Origin: an uncultured Prevotellaceae bacterium
GTDB lineage: Bacteria; Bacteroidota; Bacteroidia; Bacteroidales; Bacteroidaceae
Assembly: GCA_900318685.1 (NCBI GenBank)
Contig: ONLL01000041.1
Coordinates: 1-35,300, forward strand
Reading direction: 5' to 3'
DNA: 35,300 nucleotides
How positions within the stretch are numbered: position 1 is the stretch's first letter; the number at the start of each line of letters is the position of its first letter. This document shows positions 5,795 through 11,710 of the stretch, one piece after another. The notes below the pieces were generated by a model that was given only the letters and a program-made list of their open reading frames with translations, made no database searches and had not been told where the DNA came from. Both the position numbers and the translations under genes were made by a program.

Positions 5795-6925
5795 TTACCT
5801 CACCACACGCTTCTTCCCATTCTGGATATACAGCCCGCGCTCAGGCATCTCACTGAGACGTCGGCCCTGAAGGTCGTATGCCGGGGCATTGACGGAAGAA
5901 GCCTCTGTGACGTTGATGCCTGTGGCCTGATGCCCCTGTGGGTCAGGCTGACCGAGGTCGATCTTCGTGTACTCGCCATCCCTGAAGAGCAGGAGGAACT
6001 CATCGGTGCCGATGTAGATGTCATCGCCATCGATATCCATACACATCCACCGCTTGCTCTCTATCGGACAGGGATAGTCGGTGAACGCTCCGTCCTTCAT
6101 CATCACCATCGGGCCGTGCTGTCTGGCCATCCATAGACGCTGCTGCTCATCAAACTGCATGGCGTAGCAGATGTCTGGGAAATCATAACTTTCCGACACC
6201 TCATCGTTAAGTAGCCTTATCAGCTTTGATTTAACGAGACACCAGATGCCATCCTCCTTGTCAATTGTAAACCCGGTTACTAATCCATACGGGATATCTG
6301 TGCGATCCTTGAAATAATATATGGATCCCTTTTCCCTCGTGTATTTAGTCAGTCCATACCTGCTATGATTGCCATAGTTGCAAACCCAGAGTGTGTTGTT
6401 TTGGCCTAAACACATGTTTACAGAGAACGAACCAATTCCCTTGGGGTGGATGGTAAATCTTTCCACATTGTTTATCGTGCTAACCCTGAAGCCCACGCCA
6501 AAGTGGCAACTGAGGTACATGTTGCCCTGGGCATCGAACAAAATGTTCTCTACGCCAAGCGGTTCATCATATTGCCAGCTCAGGCTGATGCCGCTCTGAT
6601 GAAATTTCCCGTCGGAAAAAGTTAACAACTTGCCCTCCGCTGTCCCGATCCATATCTTTCCACTATTTACAGCGATGGACCAGGGAGTATAGCTCAAGTT
6701 ACCCACCTTGACTTCGAGGATGTCTTTCTCGCCCGTTGCCTTGTTCATGACCACAAGCTGTCCGTTGAGTTTTGCCACATAGACATTGGAGTCGTCATGG
6801 GTGACGTCCATGATGGCATTTGGATAGATCCCGTCCTGGTAGATATTCATGAAAGCGGGATAGAAAGCACGAATGGGTGTGCCAAACAGCGACACCAGAC
6901 ACAATAGAACTAAAAACTTTTTCAT
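5795..6925 (-). CDS. Secreted beta-propeller protein with putative T9SS C-terminal signal
   Basis: A 376-residue protein with an N-terminal signal peptide (MKKFLVLLCLVSLFGTPIRA) and repeated blades of the type 'I...DGIWCLVKSKLIRL', 'DEQQRLWMARQHGPM' and 'DIDGDDIYIGTDEFLLLF', as in two-component-regulator or ligand-binding propellers. The last 35 residues (AYDLQGRRLSEMPERGLYI...GKK) match the type-A sorting tails common in Prevotella, suggesting export by type IX secretion and surface anchoring; this is inferred from the pattern. Ligand unknown. It is monocistronic: a promoter box TACATTTGC lies at 7122-7114 with a roughly 185-nt leader, and a terminator follows at 5759-5776. Confidence 0.75.
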   Translation of the reverse strand: MKKFLVLLCLVSLFGTPIRAFYPAFMNIYQDGIYPNAIMDVTHDDSNVYVAKLNGQLVVMNKATGEKDILEVKVGNLSYTPWSIAVNSGKIWIGTAEGKLLTFSDGKFHQSGISLSWQYDEPLGVENILFDAQGNMYLSCHFGVGFRVSTINNVERFTIHPKGIGSFSVNMCLGQNNTLWVCNYGNHSRYGLTKYTREKGSIYYFKDRTDIPYGLVTGFTIDKEDGIWCLVKSKLIRLLNDEVSESYDFPDICYAMQFDEQQRLWMARQHGPMVMMKDGAFTDYPCPIESKRWMCMDIDGDDIYIGTDEFLLLFRDGEYTKIDLGQPDPQGHQATGINVTEASSVNAPAYDLQGRRLSEMPERGLYIQNGKKRVVR

Positions 6926-6955
6926 AGTCTTTTTCCTTTCTCTTATGATTTGTTA

Positions 6956-7033
6956 TTAATGGATGAATATCGTTTTCTTATATACAAAGCCGTTGACGAT
7001 GAGTCCTACGACATAGCTGCTAGCCTTGGGTGC
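6956..7033 (-). pseudogene. Possible fragment of a coding sequence in the leader
   Basis: A 25-codon frame without its own start (reads APKASSYVVGLIVNGFVYKK, then TIFIH and a stop) lies within the leader of the beta-propeller gene. Its residues are more protein-like than expected for an untranslated leader, and an in-frame TAG directly precedes it. It may be the remnant of a gene end. Nothing else is recognised in 6926-7113. Confidence 0.25.
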
Positions 7034-7113
7034 CTAACAGAAAAAATAGTAAAATTTGTGCTCGCACTTACTGTCTTGTTTGCCATATTATTTATGTTTT
7101 AAAGATTTAACGG

Positions 7114-7122
7114 TGCAAATGT
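7114..7122 (-). promoter_or_regulatory. Promoter -7 box of the beta-propeller gene
   Basis: TACATTTGC on the minus strand fits TAnnTTTG. It is the only good match between the neighbouring terminator and the start at 6925. Confidence 0.5.
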
Positions 7123-7164
7123 ACAAAAAAAATCGATATGGCGAATAAAAAACAGCGTCTTTGA

Positions 7165-7210
7165 TTAAGCCAAAAATAAGCCAAAGTATTGGCGGAATAT
7201 ACTTTGGCCT
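7165..7210 (-). terminator. Terminator of the TPR regulator gene
   Basis: GCCAAAGTAT (7180-7189) pairs perfectly with ATACTTTGGC (7199-7208), a 10-bp stem, followed on the minus strand by TTATTTTTGG. It lies 40-70 bp after the stop of the gene ending at 7248. The motif TAAGCCAAAAATAA occurs both here and at 7231. Confidence 0.65.
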
Positions 7211-7247
7211 GATTTTCAGCATTTTAAATTAATAAGCCAAAAATAAA

Positions 7248-8921
7248 TCAATTGGCTATCAACTGCCTCAAATTGGCTTTTAGAGATGCAGAGTCTGAGA
7301 CGTGGAATAGTTTTTCATTGGCTCGTACTTTCGCTGTGTTGATGGTTTGGGGCTTACTCCCCAGCATCGCCGCAATGATGCTTTCATCATAATCCAGCAG
7401 CAAGAGAATGCATATCTTGAGTTGACGATCGGAAAGAGCAAGGGAACCGCTAGTCATAATGGTGTATACAGAAGGCATGTCCTGACGGAACTGACTGACA
7501 AGCTCAGTCCACTGATCTTCATCGGGAGACGGATTTTCCTTTTTGAATGATTTCTTTTTCTGGAAGAGCTGAGCAATATCGCTCATCTCAAAAGCAGAGA
7601 GCTTGTCTTTCGCAATGATCTTTTTGCGCAAGTTATCCAGAACAGCAATCTTCTGGTCTTGTCCCTCTAGCTGTTCCTCTTTTTGCGTCACCAGAGAGCT
7701 GTCATTCAGCGCTTTGAGAGAATCGAGTTCTTCTTGTAGCTCTTTTCGTTTAGAAACAGCCAAATTGTATGCTTCCTGAAGCTTCATGTGATTCTTCTTG
7801 TATCTATACATAAGGTAGAAGGCCACCAAAAGGATGATGACAGACAGGATAGAGATGATGATAAGGCTGATTGTAGCTCGATAAGATTTTTCAGCGTTTT
7901 GTAGAGCTTCCTTCTGATAACGGTTATAATTATAGCTGGCAGCCATCTGGGCGGTGATATTCTGGTCTTTAACAACAACGGACGAATCGTTAGTAGCGCA
8001 GAAGAGTTCTGTATACTTCACTATAGAATCAACAACGCCCTTATTCTTATAGACACTAAGAAGACCTCTGTACATGGGATCTTGCTCGATATATGACATG
8101 TTGGGTCGATAAATTTTACGATAGCATATTTCTGCAGAATCTATTTGACCTACCATTTCATAGTACCTTCCTTTATAATAATACATTTGGAGCTTGGCAC
8201 CTTGGAGATTCTTGTCTAATAAGTATTCTTCGTATTGATCTAATAGCGGTTTAGCCTCGTGAGGCTTGTCCCTATATTCTAGATAGAGATACGCGAGAAT
8301 TAGTGATGATTCAATTGCATTATCATGATAACCGTTTGATTCATATTGGTTGATGGCTCTATTAAGTACATATTCTGCGCTGTCTATCTCGTTCAATAAA
8401 ATGTATGTCCCAGCTGTTCTGGCATATTCATATATGGAGAAGAAGTCGTCATTGTCTTTGGCAGCGTAATAGGCTGATGTCTTACGTGCACGAATCTCGT
8501 TTGTTAAGAGAAATTGGTTGTGAAATAATAATGCCATCTGGGAATAGACAGCACTCAGCGTTCGGTAGTCGCACTCAGCGGCTGTGGTATCTGCCTGACT
8601 AATGGCATTTAAATAACAATCGACGGCACGGGGTGCCTCACCCAGGTCACGATAGACGCAACCGAGGATATAATGGGCACGGAGGCGCTCGTTGGCGGTG
8701 CCGTGGCGGTCGAAGTAGTCCACAAGCTCCTTGGCCAGGGAGTCGGTGGTGAAGTCTTCGTACTCATGGTTCTGCCGCTCCAGCTCCTCGAGCTGGGCGC
8801 GCATCTCACTGCTGTCGCCCGAACAGGAGGCGAGGACAATAACCAAAACAATAAACAATAAACAATAACCAATAACCGTTATTGCGCGAGGCGTCTTATT
8901 TGTTGTAATCATCTGTTTCAT
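7248..8921 (-). CDS. Membrane-anchored TPR regulator with C-terminal HTH
   Basis: A 557-residue protein: an N-terminal lipoprotein-like segment ending in LASC (residues 30-33), about six TPR-like helical repeats (about 60-310; for example AHYILGCVYRDLGEAPRA), one membrane helix (about 345-370, SLIIISILSVIILLVAFY), a coiled coil (about 375-430), and a C-terminal helix-turn-helix of the LuxR/sigma-4 kind (LSDRQLKICILLLLDYDESI ... AMLGSKPQTINTAKVRANEK). Such TPR-TM-HTH regulators are frequent in Prevotella and Bacteroides and probably control neighbouring genes from the membrane; the target is unknown. The codons of the hydrophobic signal segment are built from ACAATAAACAATAA-type repeats (8836-8876). 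Confidence 0.8.
   Translation of the reverse strand: MKQMITTNKTPRAITVIGYCLLFIVLVIVLASCSGDSSEMRAQLEELERQNHEYEDFTTDSLAKELVDYFDRHGTANERLRAHYILGCVYRDLGEAPRAVDCYLNAISQADTTAAECDYRTLSAVYSQMALLFHNQFLLTNEIRARKTSAYYAAKDNDDFFSIYEYARTAGTYILLNEIDSAEYVLNRAINQYESNGYHDNAIESSLILAYLYLEYRDKPHEAKPLLDQYEEYLLDKNLQGAKLQMYYYKGRYYEMVGQIDSAEICYRKIYRPNMSYIEQDPMYRGLLSVYKNKGVVDSIVKYTELFCATNDSSVVVKDQNITAQMAASYNYNRYQKEALQNAEKSYRATISLIIISILSVIILLVAFYLMYRYKKNHMKLQEAYNLAVSKRKELQEELDSLKALNDSSLVTQKEEQLEGQDQKIAVLDNLRKKIIAKDKLSAFEMSDIAQLFQKKKSFKKENPSPDEDQWTELVSQFRQDMPSVYTIMTSGSLALSDRQLKICILLLLDYDESIIAAMLGSKPQTINTAKVRANEKLFHVSDSASLKANLRQLIAN
8836..8876. repeat. Short tandem AACAATA/AACCAATA repeats encoding a signal segment
   Basis: Five to six copies of an AAYAATAA/AACCAATA unit lie exactly where the gene at 7248-8921 encodes its hydrophobic signal segment (GYCLLFIVLVIVL). 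On the coding strand the units give alternating V/I/L/F codons, so a simple repeat yields a membrane-targeting helix. Confidence 0.5.
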
Positions 8922-8974
8922 ACTGGTTTTCTTTTGTCACTTCACTTGTTCGCCTGCAAAGATTTGAGTTTTTG

Positions 8975-10234
8975 TCATTCTAGCAACCATTTCCATGCTG
9001 GTATGACCTCTATAATGCTGCCATCATCAAGTTTGATCGTTTCCTCTTCATCAAATGTCACGATGACCATTCGCTTCAAAGGCAGGAAGGTGTGCAGTTT
9101 CTTCAATCCGTCAACCTCACGCTTGCGAGTATCCTCGTCGCTGATGGAATAAGAAACCTGTACGGCATACGATTCATCTGGCACGAAGAAATCAACTTCT
9201 ATTTTCTTGTTATAGAAATATAGATTTTCCTCGTATTTCCTGTAAAGACTGACAGCACAAAGATTCTCCAGCAGGGCTGATTCGCCACCAATCAAGAAGA
9301 TACTTAGCAGGCCGTTATCTACGAAATAGTGCTTCTTGACCGTCTCTTTCTCTACAAACTTAGAGGCGTAGTTCTCTAAAGGGAACAGTATGCAAGCTTC
9401 TTTGGCATAGCGTATATAGTCGATGACGGAGGCTACCGCTGTGCTCACACCCGTGCCTTTCACCAAGTTGGCAATCCTGTTATAGGATGTAGGCTGCATC
9501 ACGTTGTCTGCCAGGCGCTTGATGGTGAGGCGTAGTGACATTTCATTTTTCACCCTGTTGCGTTGTATCACATCGCCAAGCAGAATCTTCTCATAAAGAT
9601 CGTTTAACCAGCGTCGCTTATTCCGATATAATAGTAGTTCAGGGAAGCCACCCCACAACAGATATCGGGTAAAAGCCTGCTGAACTTGGGAACGAGCCTT
9701 CCCGTGCTGCCATTCCTTAGGTAAGGCTATACTTTGAGCATCAAGATATTCAGCAAAAGAATATGGAAACACTTTCCCGTCAAGGTATCTGCCCCCAAGG
9801 GTTGTTTGAATGTCGCGGCTCAGCATCTTGGCGTTGCTACCCGTGATGAACACCTGATATTTCTGATTAGCCAGGCGACGAGCAAAGTGCTCCCAGGCTT
9901 CGATATTCTGAATCTCATCAAAGAAAAAAATAGGCTTGTGGCTATAGACTGAACCATACGCCTGAAGAATTAGATCCAAGTCGACAGCAGTCATACCCAA
10001 CAGCCGTTCATCATCGAAATCGATATACACCATTTCTTCAAGGCTATGCCCACTGGCTAATAATTGCTTAGCACGTTTATAGAGCATATAACTTTTGCCA
10101 GCCTGTCTGACACCAACAAGCACATACCGGCCATTCTCCTCGAATTCGTATGGACGATTGTATAGTTCAACTTCTCCAAGAGTCTCCTGTCCCTCTTTGA
10201 TAAGTGTCCTGATTATTTCTTTTGTGATTGCCAT
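8975..10234 (-). CDS. AAA_14 ATPase with DUF4143 domain
   Basis: A 419-residue P-loop ATPase: Walker A GVRQAGKS (41-48), Walker B PIFFFDEIQN (101-110), sensor VFITGSNA (128-135), then the DUF4143 part (about 190-360) with E346, D348 and Q359 in KIEVDFFVPD / AVQVSYS, like a PD-(D/E)XK core. The family is abundant and often multicopy in Bacteroidales; function is not settled. I chose ATG 10234 rather than the longer start at 10255 because the TAACTTTGC promoter box is at 10260-10252, leaving no room for transcription of the longer form. It is complete. Confidence 0.88.
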   Translation of the reverse strand: MAITKEIIRTLIKEGQETLGEVELYNRPYEFEENGRYVLVGVRQAGKSYMLYKRAKQLLASGHSLEEMVYIDFDDERLLGMTAVDLDLILQAYGSVYSHKPIFFFDEIQNIEAWEHFARRLANQKYQVFITGSNAKMLSRDIQTTLGGRYLDGKVFPYSFAEYLDAQSIALPKEWQHGKARSQVQQAFTRYLLWGGFPELLLYRNKRRWLNDLYEKILLGDVIQRNRVKNEMSLRLTIKRLADNVMQPTSYNRIANLVKGTGVSTAVASVIDYIRYAKEACILFPLENYASKFVEKETVKKHYFVDNGLLSIFLIGGESALLENLCAVSLYRKYEENLYFYNKKIEVDFFVPDESYAVQVSYSISDEDTRKREVDGLKKLHTFLPLKRMVIVTFDEEETIKLDDGSIIEVIPAWKWLLE

Positions 10235-10251
10235 ATCTCGCTTTTTTGTGG

Positions 10252-10309
10252 GCAAAGTTACGAATTTTATTCAATATAACCAAATAAAAACAAGAATTTT
10301 TATTCAATA
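10252..10309 (-). promoter_or_regulatory. Promoter and direct repeats upstream of the AAA_14 gene
   Basis: TAACTTTGC at 10260-10252 is a good -7 box. Directly upstream, GAATTTTATTCAATA (10262-10276) is repeated as GAATTTTTATTCAATAG (10293-10309), spaced 31 bp (three helical turns), and a further TGAATAGAATTC follows. The repeats cover the -33 region, where a repressor could act. Confidence 0.5.
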
Positions 10310-10522
10310 GAACTGAATAGAATTCTTTCCGAACATGACATCGCAACGTATCACAGGGGGGCAGCAGCCCCACCCCTTCGTTTATGCAAACATGCATAAA
10401 AGAAGAAGCGGAACGGAGTGATCTTTTTGCAACATAGCAAAAACAAAGTCACCTCAGACATGACATTCAAGTACAATCATCTTTATTTTATCAGTTTTAT
10501 TCGTTTATTCAAAAATTCTTTG

Positions 10523-10530
10523 TATCTTTG
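10523..10530 (+). promoter_or_regulatory. Promoter -7 box of the MNT gene
   Basis: TATCTTTG, 26 bp before the ATG at 10556; it decides that start over an upstream in-frame ATG at 10418. The interval 10310-10522 otherwise holds GC-rich sequence with no gene that I can see. Confidence 0.55.
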
Positions 10531-10555
10531 CACCATAATTTCAAACTTCCCCTTT

Positions 10556-10852
10556 ATGAGCACCCAAATGATGAACCAGCAAATTGCCGAATACTTCAAG
10601 ACCCAGCCAGTCGTGAAGGCATGGTTATTTGGATCCTGGTCGCGAGGCGACCAAAGGCCGTGGAGCGATGTTGACATCCTCGTGCAATACGACCGCAGCC
10701 ACCCCATCGGACTGCTGAAAATCGCCGGCATGAAAGTAGACCTCGAAGACCTTCTGAACCGCGAGGTTGACCTCGTGGAGGAAGGCACACTCCGCTCATG
10801 GGCAGTTGAAAGTGTTAACCGTGACAAGAAACTTATTTATGAGAGAGCATAG
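10556..10852 (+). CDS. MNT-type nucleotidyltransferase (MntA-like antitoxin)
   Basis: A 98-residue minimal nucleotidyltransferase with the motif GSWSRGDQRPWSDVDILV (26-43) and a third acidic residue at D72, so all three metal ligands appear present. MNT proteins pair with HEPN toxins and in studied cases silence them by AMPylating them. The usual HEPN partner follows immediately (14-bp overlap at 10839) but is cut short. The length is complete for the family. I chose ATG 10556 by the promoter box. Confidence 0.88.
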   Translation: MSTQMMNQQIAEYFKTQPVVKAWLFGSWSRGDQRPWSDVDILVQYDRSHPIGLLKIAGMKVDLEDLLNREVDLVEEGTLRSWAVESVNRDKKLIYERA

Positions 10853-10949
10853 CAGAGACTGCGGGCGCCTTCAGGACATCTTGAAGTATGCCCAGAACGT
10901 GGAGCAGACCGTTATTGCGCGGGCCGTCTTATTTGCTGTTATCATCTGA
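10839..10949 (+). pseudogene. Truncated HEPN (DUF86) toxin gene
   Basis: The frame starts like DUF86/HEPN proteins (MREHSRDCGRLQDILKYAQN) but after about 23 residues, at 10908, it enters a sequence that matches the 5' end of the TPR regulator gene (8875-8921) and stops at 10949. The catalytic R-x4-H region, normally in the C-terminal half, is missing, so the toxin should be dead. The antitoxin upstream remains intact. Confidence 0.7.
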
Positions 10950-10955
10950 TTCAGC
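10909..10955. repeat. 47-bp copy of the start of the TPR regulator gene
   Basis: Compared with 8875-8921 this stretch is identical at 41 of 47 positions by eye (shared ACCGTTATTGCGCG and ATCATCTG blocks). In the regulator's frame it would read LNQMITANKTARAITV against MKQMITTNKTPRAITV, so the differences keep the frame. Here it also encodes the last residues of the minus-strand gene ending at 10929. Confidence 0.65.
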
Positions 10956-11180
10956 TACAATTCCTTTATTACAAAGGTAAGACAATACATATCTGGGGGA
11001 CTGAAAGAAGAGGCCAGTGGAAGCATCAGACAACTTTTCATAAATAGGTGAGGTATAGACATAATCAATAGCCTCCTCTAAAGAATACCCTTGCTCCTCG
11101 GCGAGAATTTGAATCATGCGGGCGGTCACATGTTCCTTCAGTCGTTTGAACTCTTGTGGGGTTACGTTGGGTTCGGTCAT
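10929..11180 (-). CDS. Small protein accompanying the DUF3990/DUF3791 cassette
   Basis: An 83-residue helical protein (KEHVTARMIQILAEEQGYSL ... SPIYEKLSDASTGLFFQSPR ... YVLSYLCNKG). I believe small proteins of this kind commonly travel with DUF3791 and DUF3990 genes in Firmicutes and Bacteroidales, but I do not have a family name. Its start overlaps the stop of the previous gene by 4 bp, so it belongs to the same operon. Its last residues come from the 47-bp repeat at 10909-10955, so the natural C-terminus may be altered. Confidence 0.6.
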   Translation of the reverse strand: MTEPNVTPQEFKRLKEHVTARMIQILAEEQGYSLEEAIDYVYTSPIYEKLSDASTGLFFQSPRYVLSYLCNKGIVAESDDNSK

Positions 11181-11359
11181 ATCTTCGTAAGTTTTGCTAG
11201 GGCACGCTCGGTTCCAAAAAAGTATTGAAATGTAACACCCTTCATGTATTTCAGATTTTCAAGGAATTGATCAAGGGTAATATCACCAGCTTCGTACTTG
11301 CCAATTTGCACACCCACGCGGTCGATGTCAACCGTGGATCCATGATAGAGACATATCAT
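11177..11359 (-). pseudogene. Internally deleted DUF3990 gene
   Basis: The 60-residue product joins a DUF3990-like start (MICLYHGSTVDIDR, with the YHGS motif) directly to a DUF3990-like end (YEAGDITLDQFLENLKYM ... GVTFQYFFGTERAL). The family is normally 150-200 residues, with the intervening part carrying the ADP-ribosyltransferase-like core. The fusion keeps the frame, so a short product may still be made but should lack activity. It overlaps both neighbours by 4 bp, consistent with a compact three-gene operon. Confidence 0.65.
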
Positions 11360-11574
11360 AGTTCACCTCCTTTCCGATGGCAGTAGGTGGTCATACTCTG
11401 CACCATGTCTTCAAACGACTGGGTATGCATTACATCATAGAAGTCGTGCGCCACCTTAATAGCACCGTAGCGGTTCAGGTAGCGGTAGGCCTCGGCATCG
11501 GTCATCTTGTAATGAGCGGCAAAAGCAGCGATGAATGCTACGATATATTCAGATATGTCCTTGACGCTAAACAT
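11356..11574 (-). CDS. DUF3791 family protein
   Basis: A 72-residue protein (ISEYIVAFIAAFAAHYKMTD ... AYRYLNRYGAIKVAHDFYDV ... MHTQSFEDMVQSM) that matches the DUF3791 pattern, including the Y-D-V-x-H-T-Q signature near the C-terminus. DUF3791 genes are commonly next to DUF3990, an ADP-ribosyltransferase-like family, so a toxin-antitoxin-like pairing is plausible but not shown here. First gene of the cassette, with a good promoter upstream. Confidence 0.8.
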   Translation of the reverse strand: MFSVKDISEYIVAFIAAFAAHYKMTDAEAYRYLNRYGAIKVAHDFYDVMHTQSFEDMVQSMTTYCHRKGGEL

Positions 11575-11601
11575 AATTCTACCCTTTTTAGAATATCAGT
11601 T

Positions 11602-11634
11602 GCAAAGATAGTGCAAATCGAACGAAATACCAAA
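11602..11634 (-). promoter_or_regulatory. Promoter of the DUF3791/DUF3990 cassette
   Basis: On the minus strand TTTG, 20 bp and TATCTTTG give both -33 and -7 elements of the Bacteroidetes consensus, about 28 bp before ATG 11574. Transcription therefore probably persists although the cassette is damaged. Confidence 0.6.
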
Positions 11635-11710
11635 CTAAAATCCATTAATTATATTACCAAACCTATGGAACAGCGAGCGCCATCAAGTTCGCAACATAGC
11701 AACATCAATG

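Noticed and set aside
10418-10555. N-terminal extension of the nucleotidyltransferase from an upstream ATG
   Set aside because: The TATCTTTG promoter box at 10523-10530 lies inside the extension, and the added residues are unlike the family.
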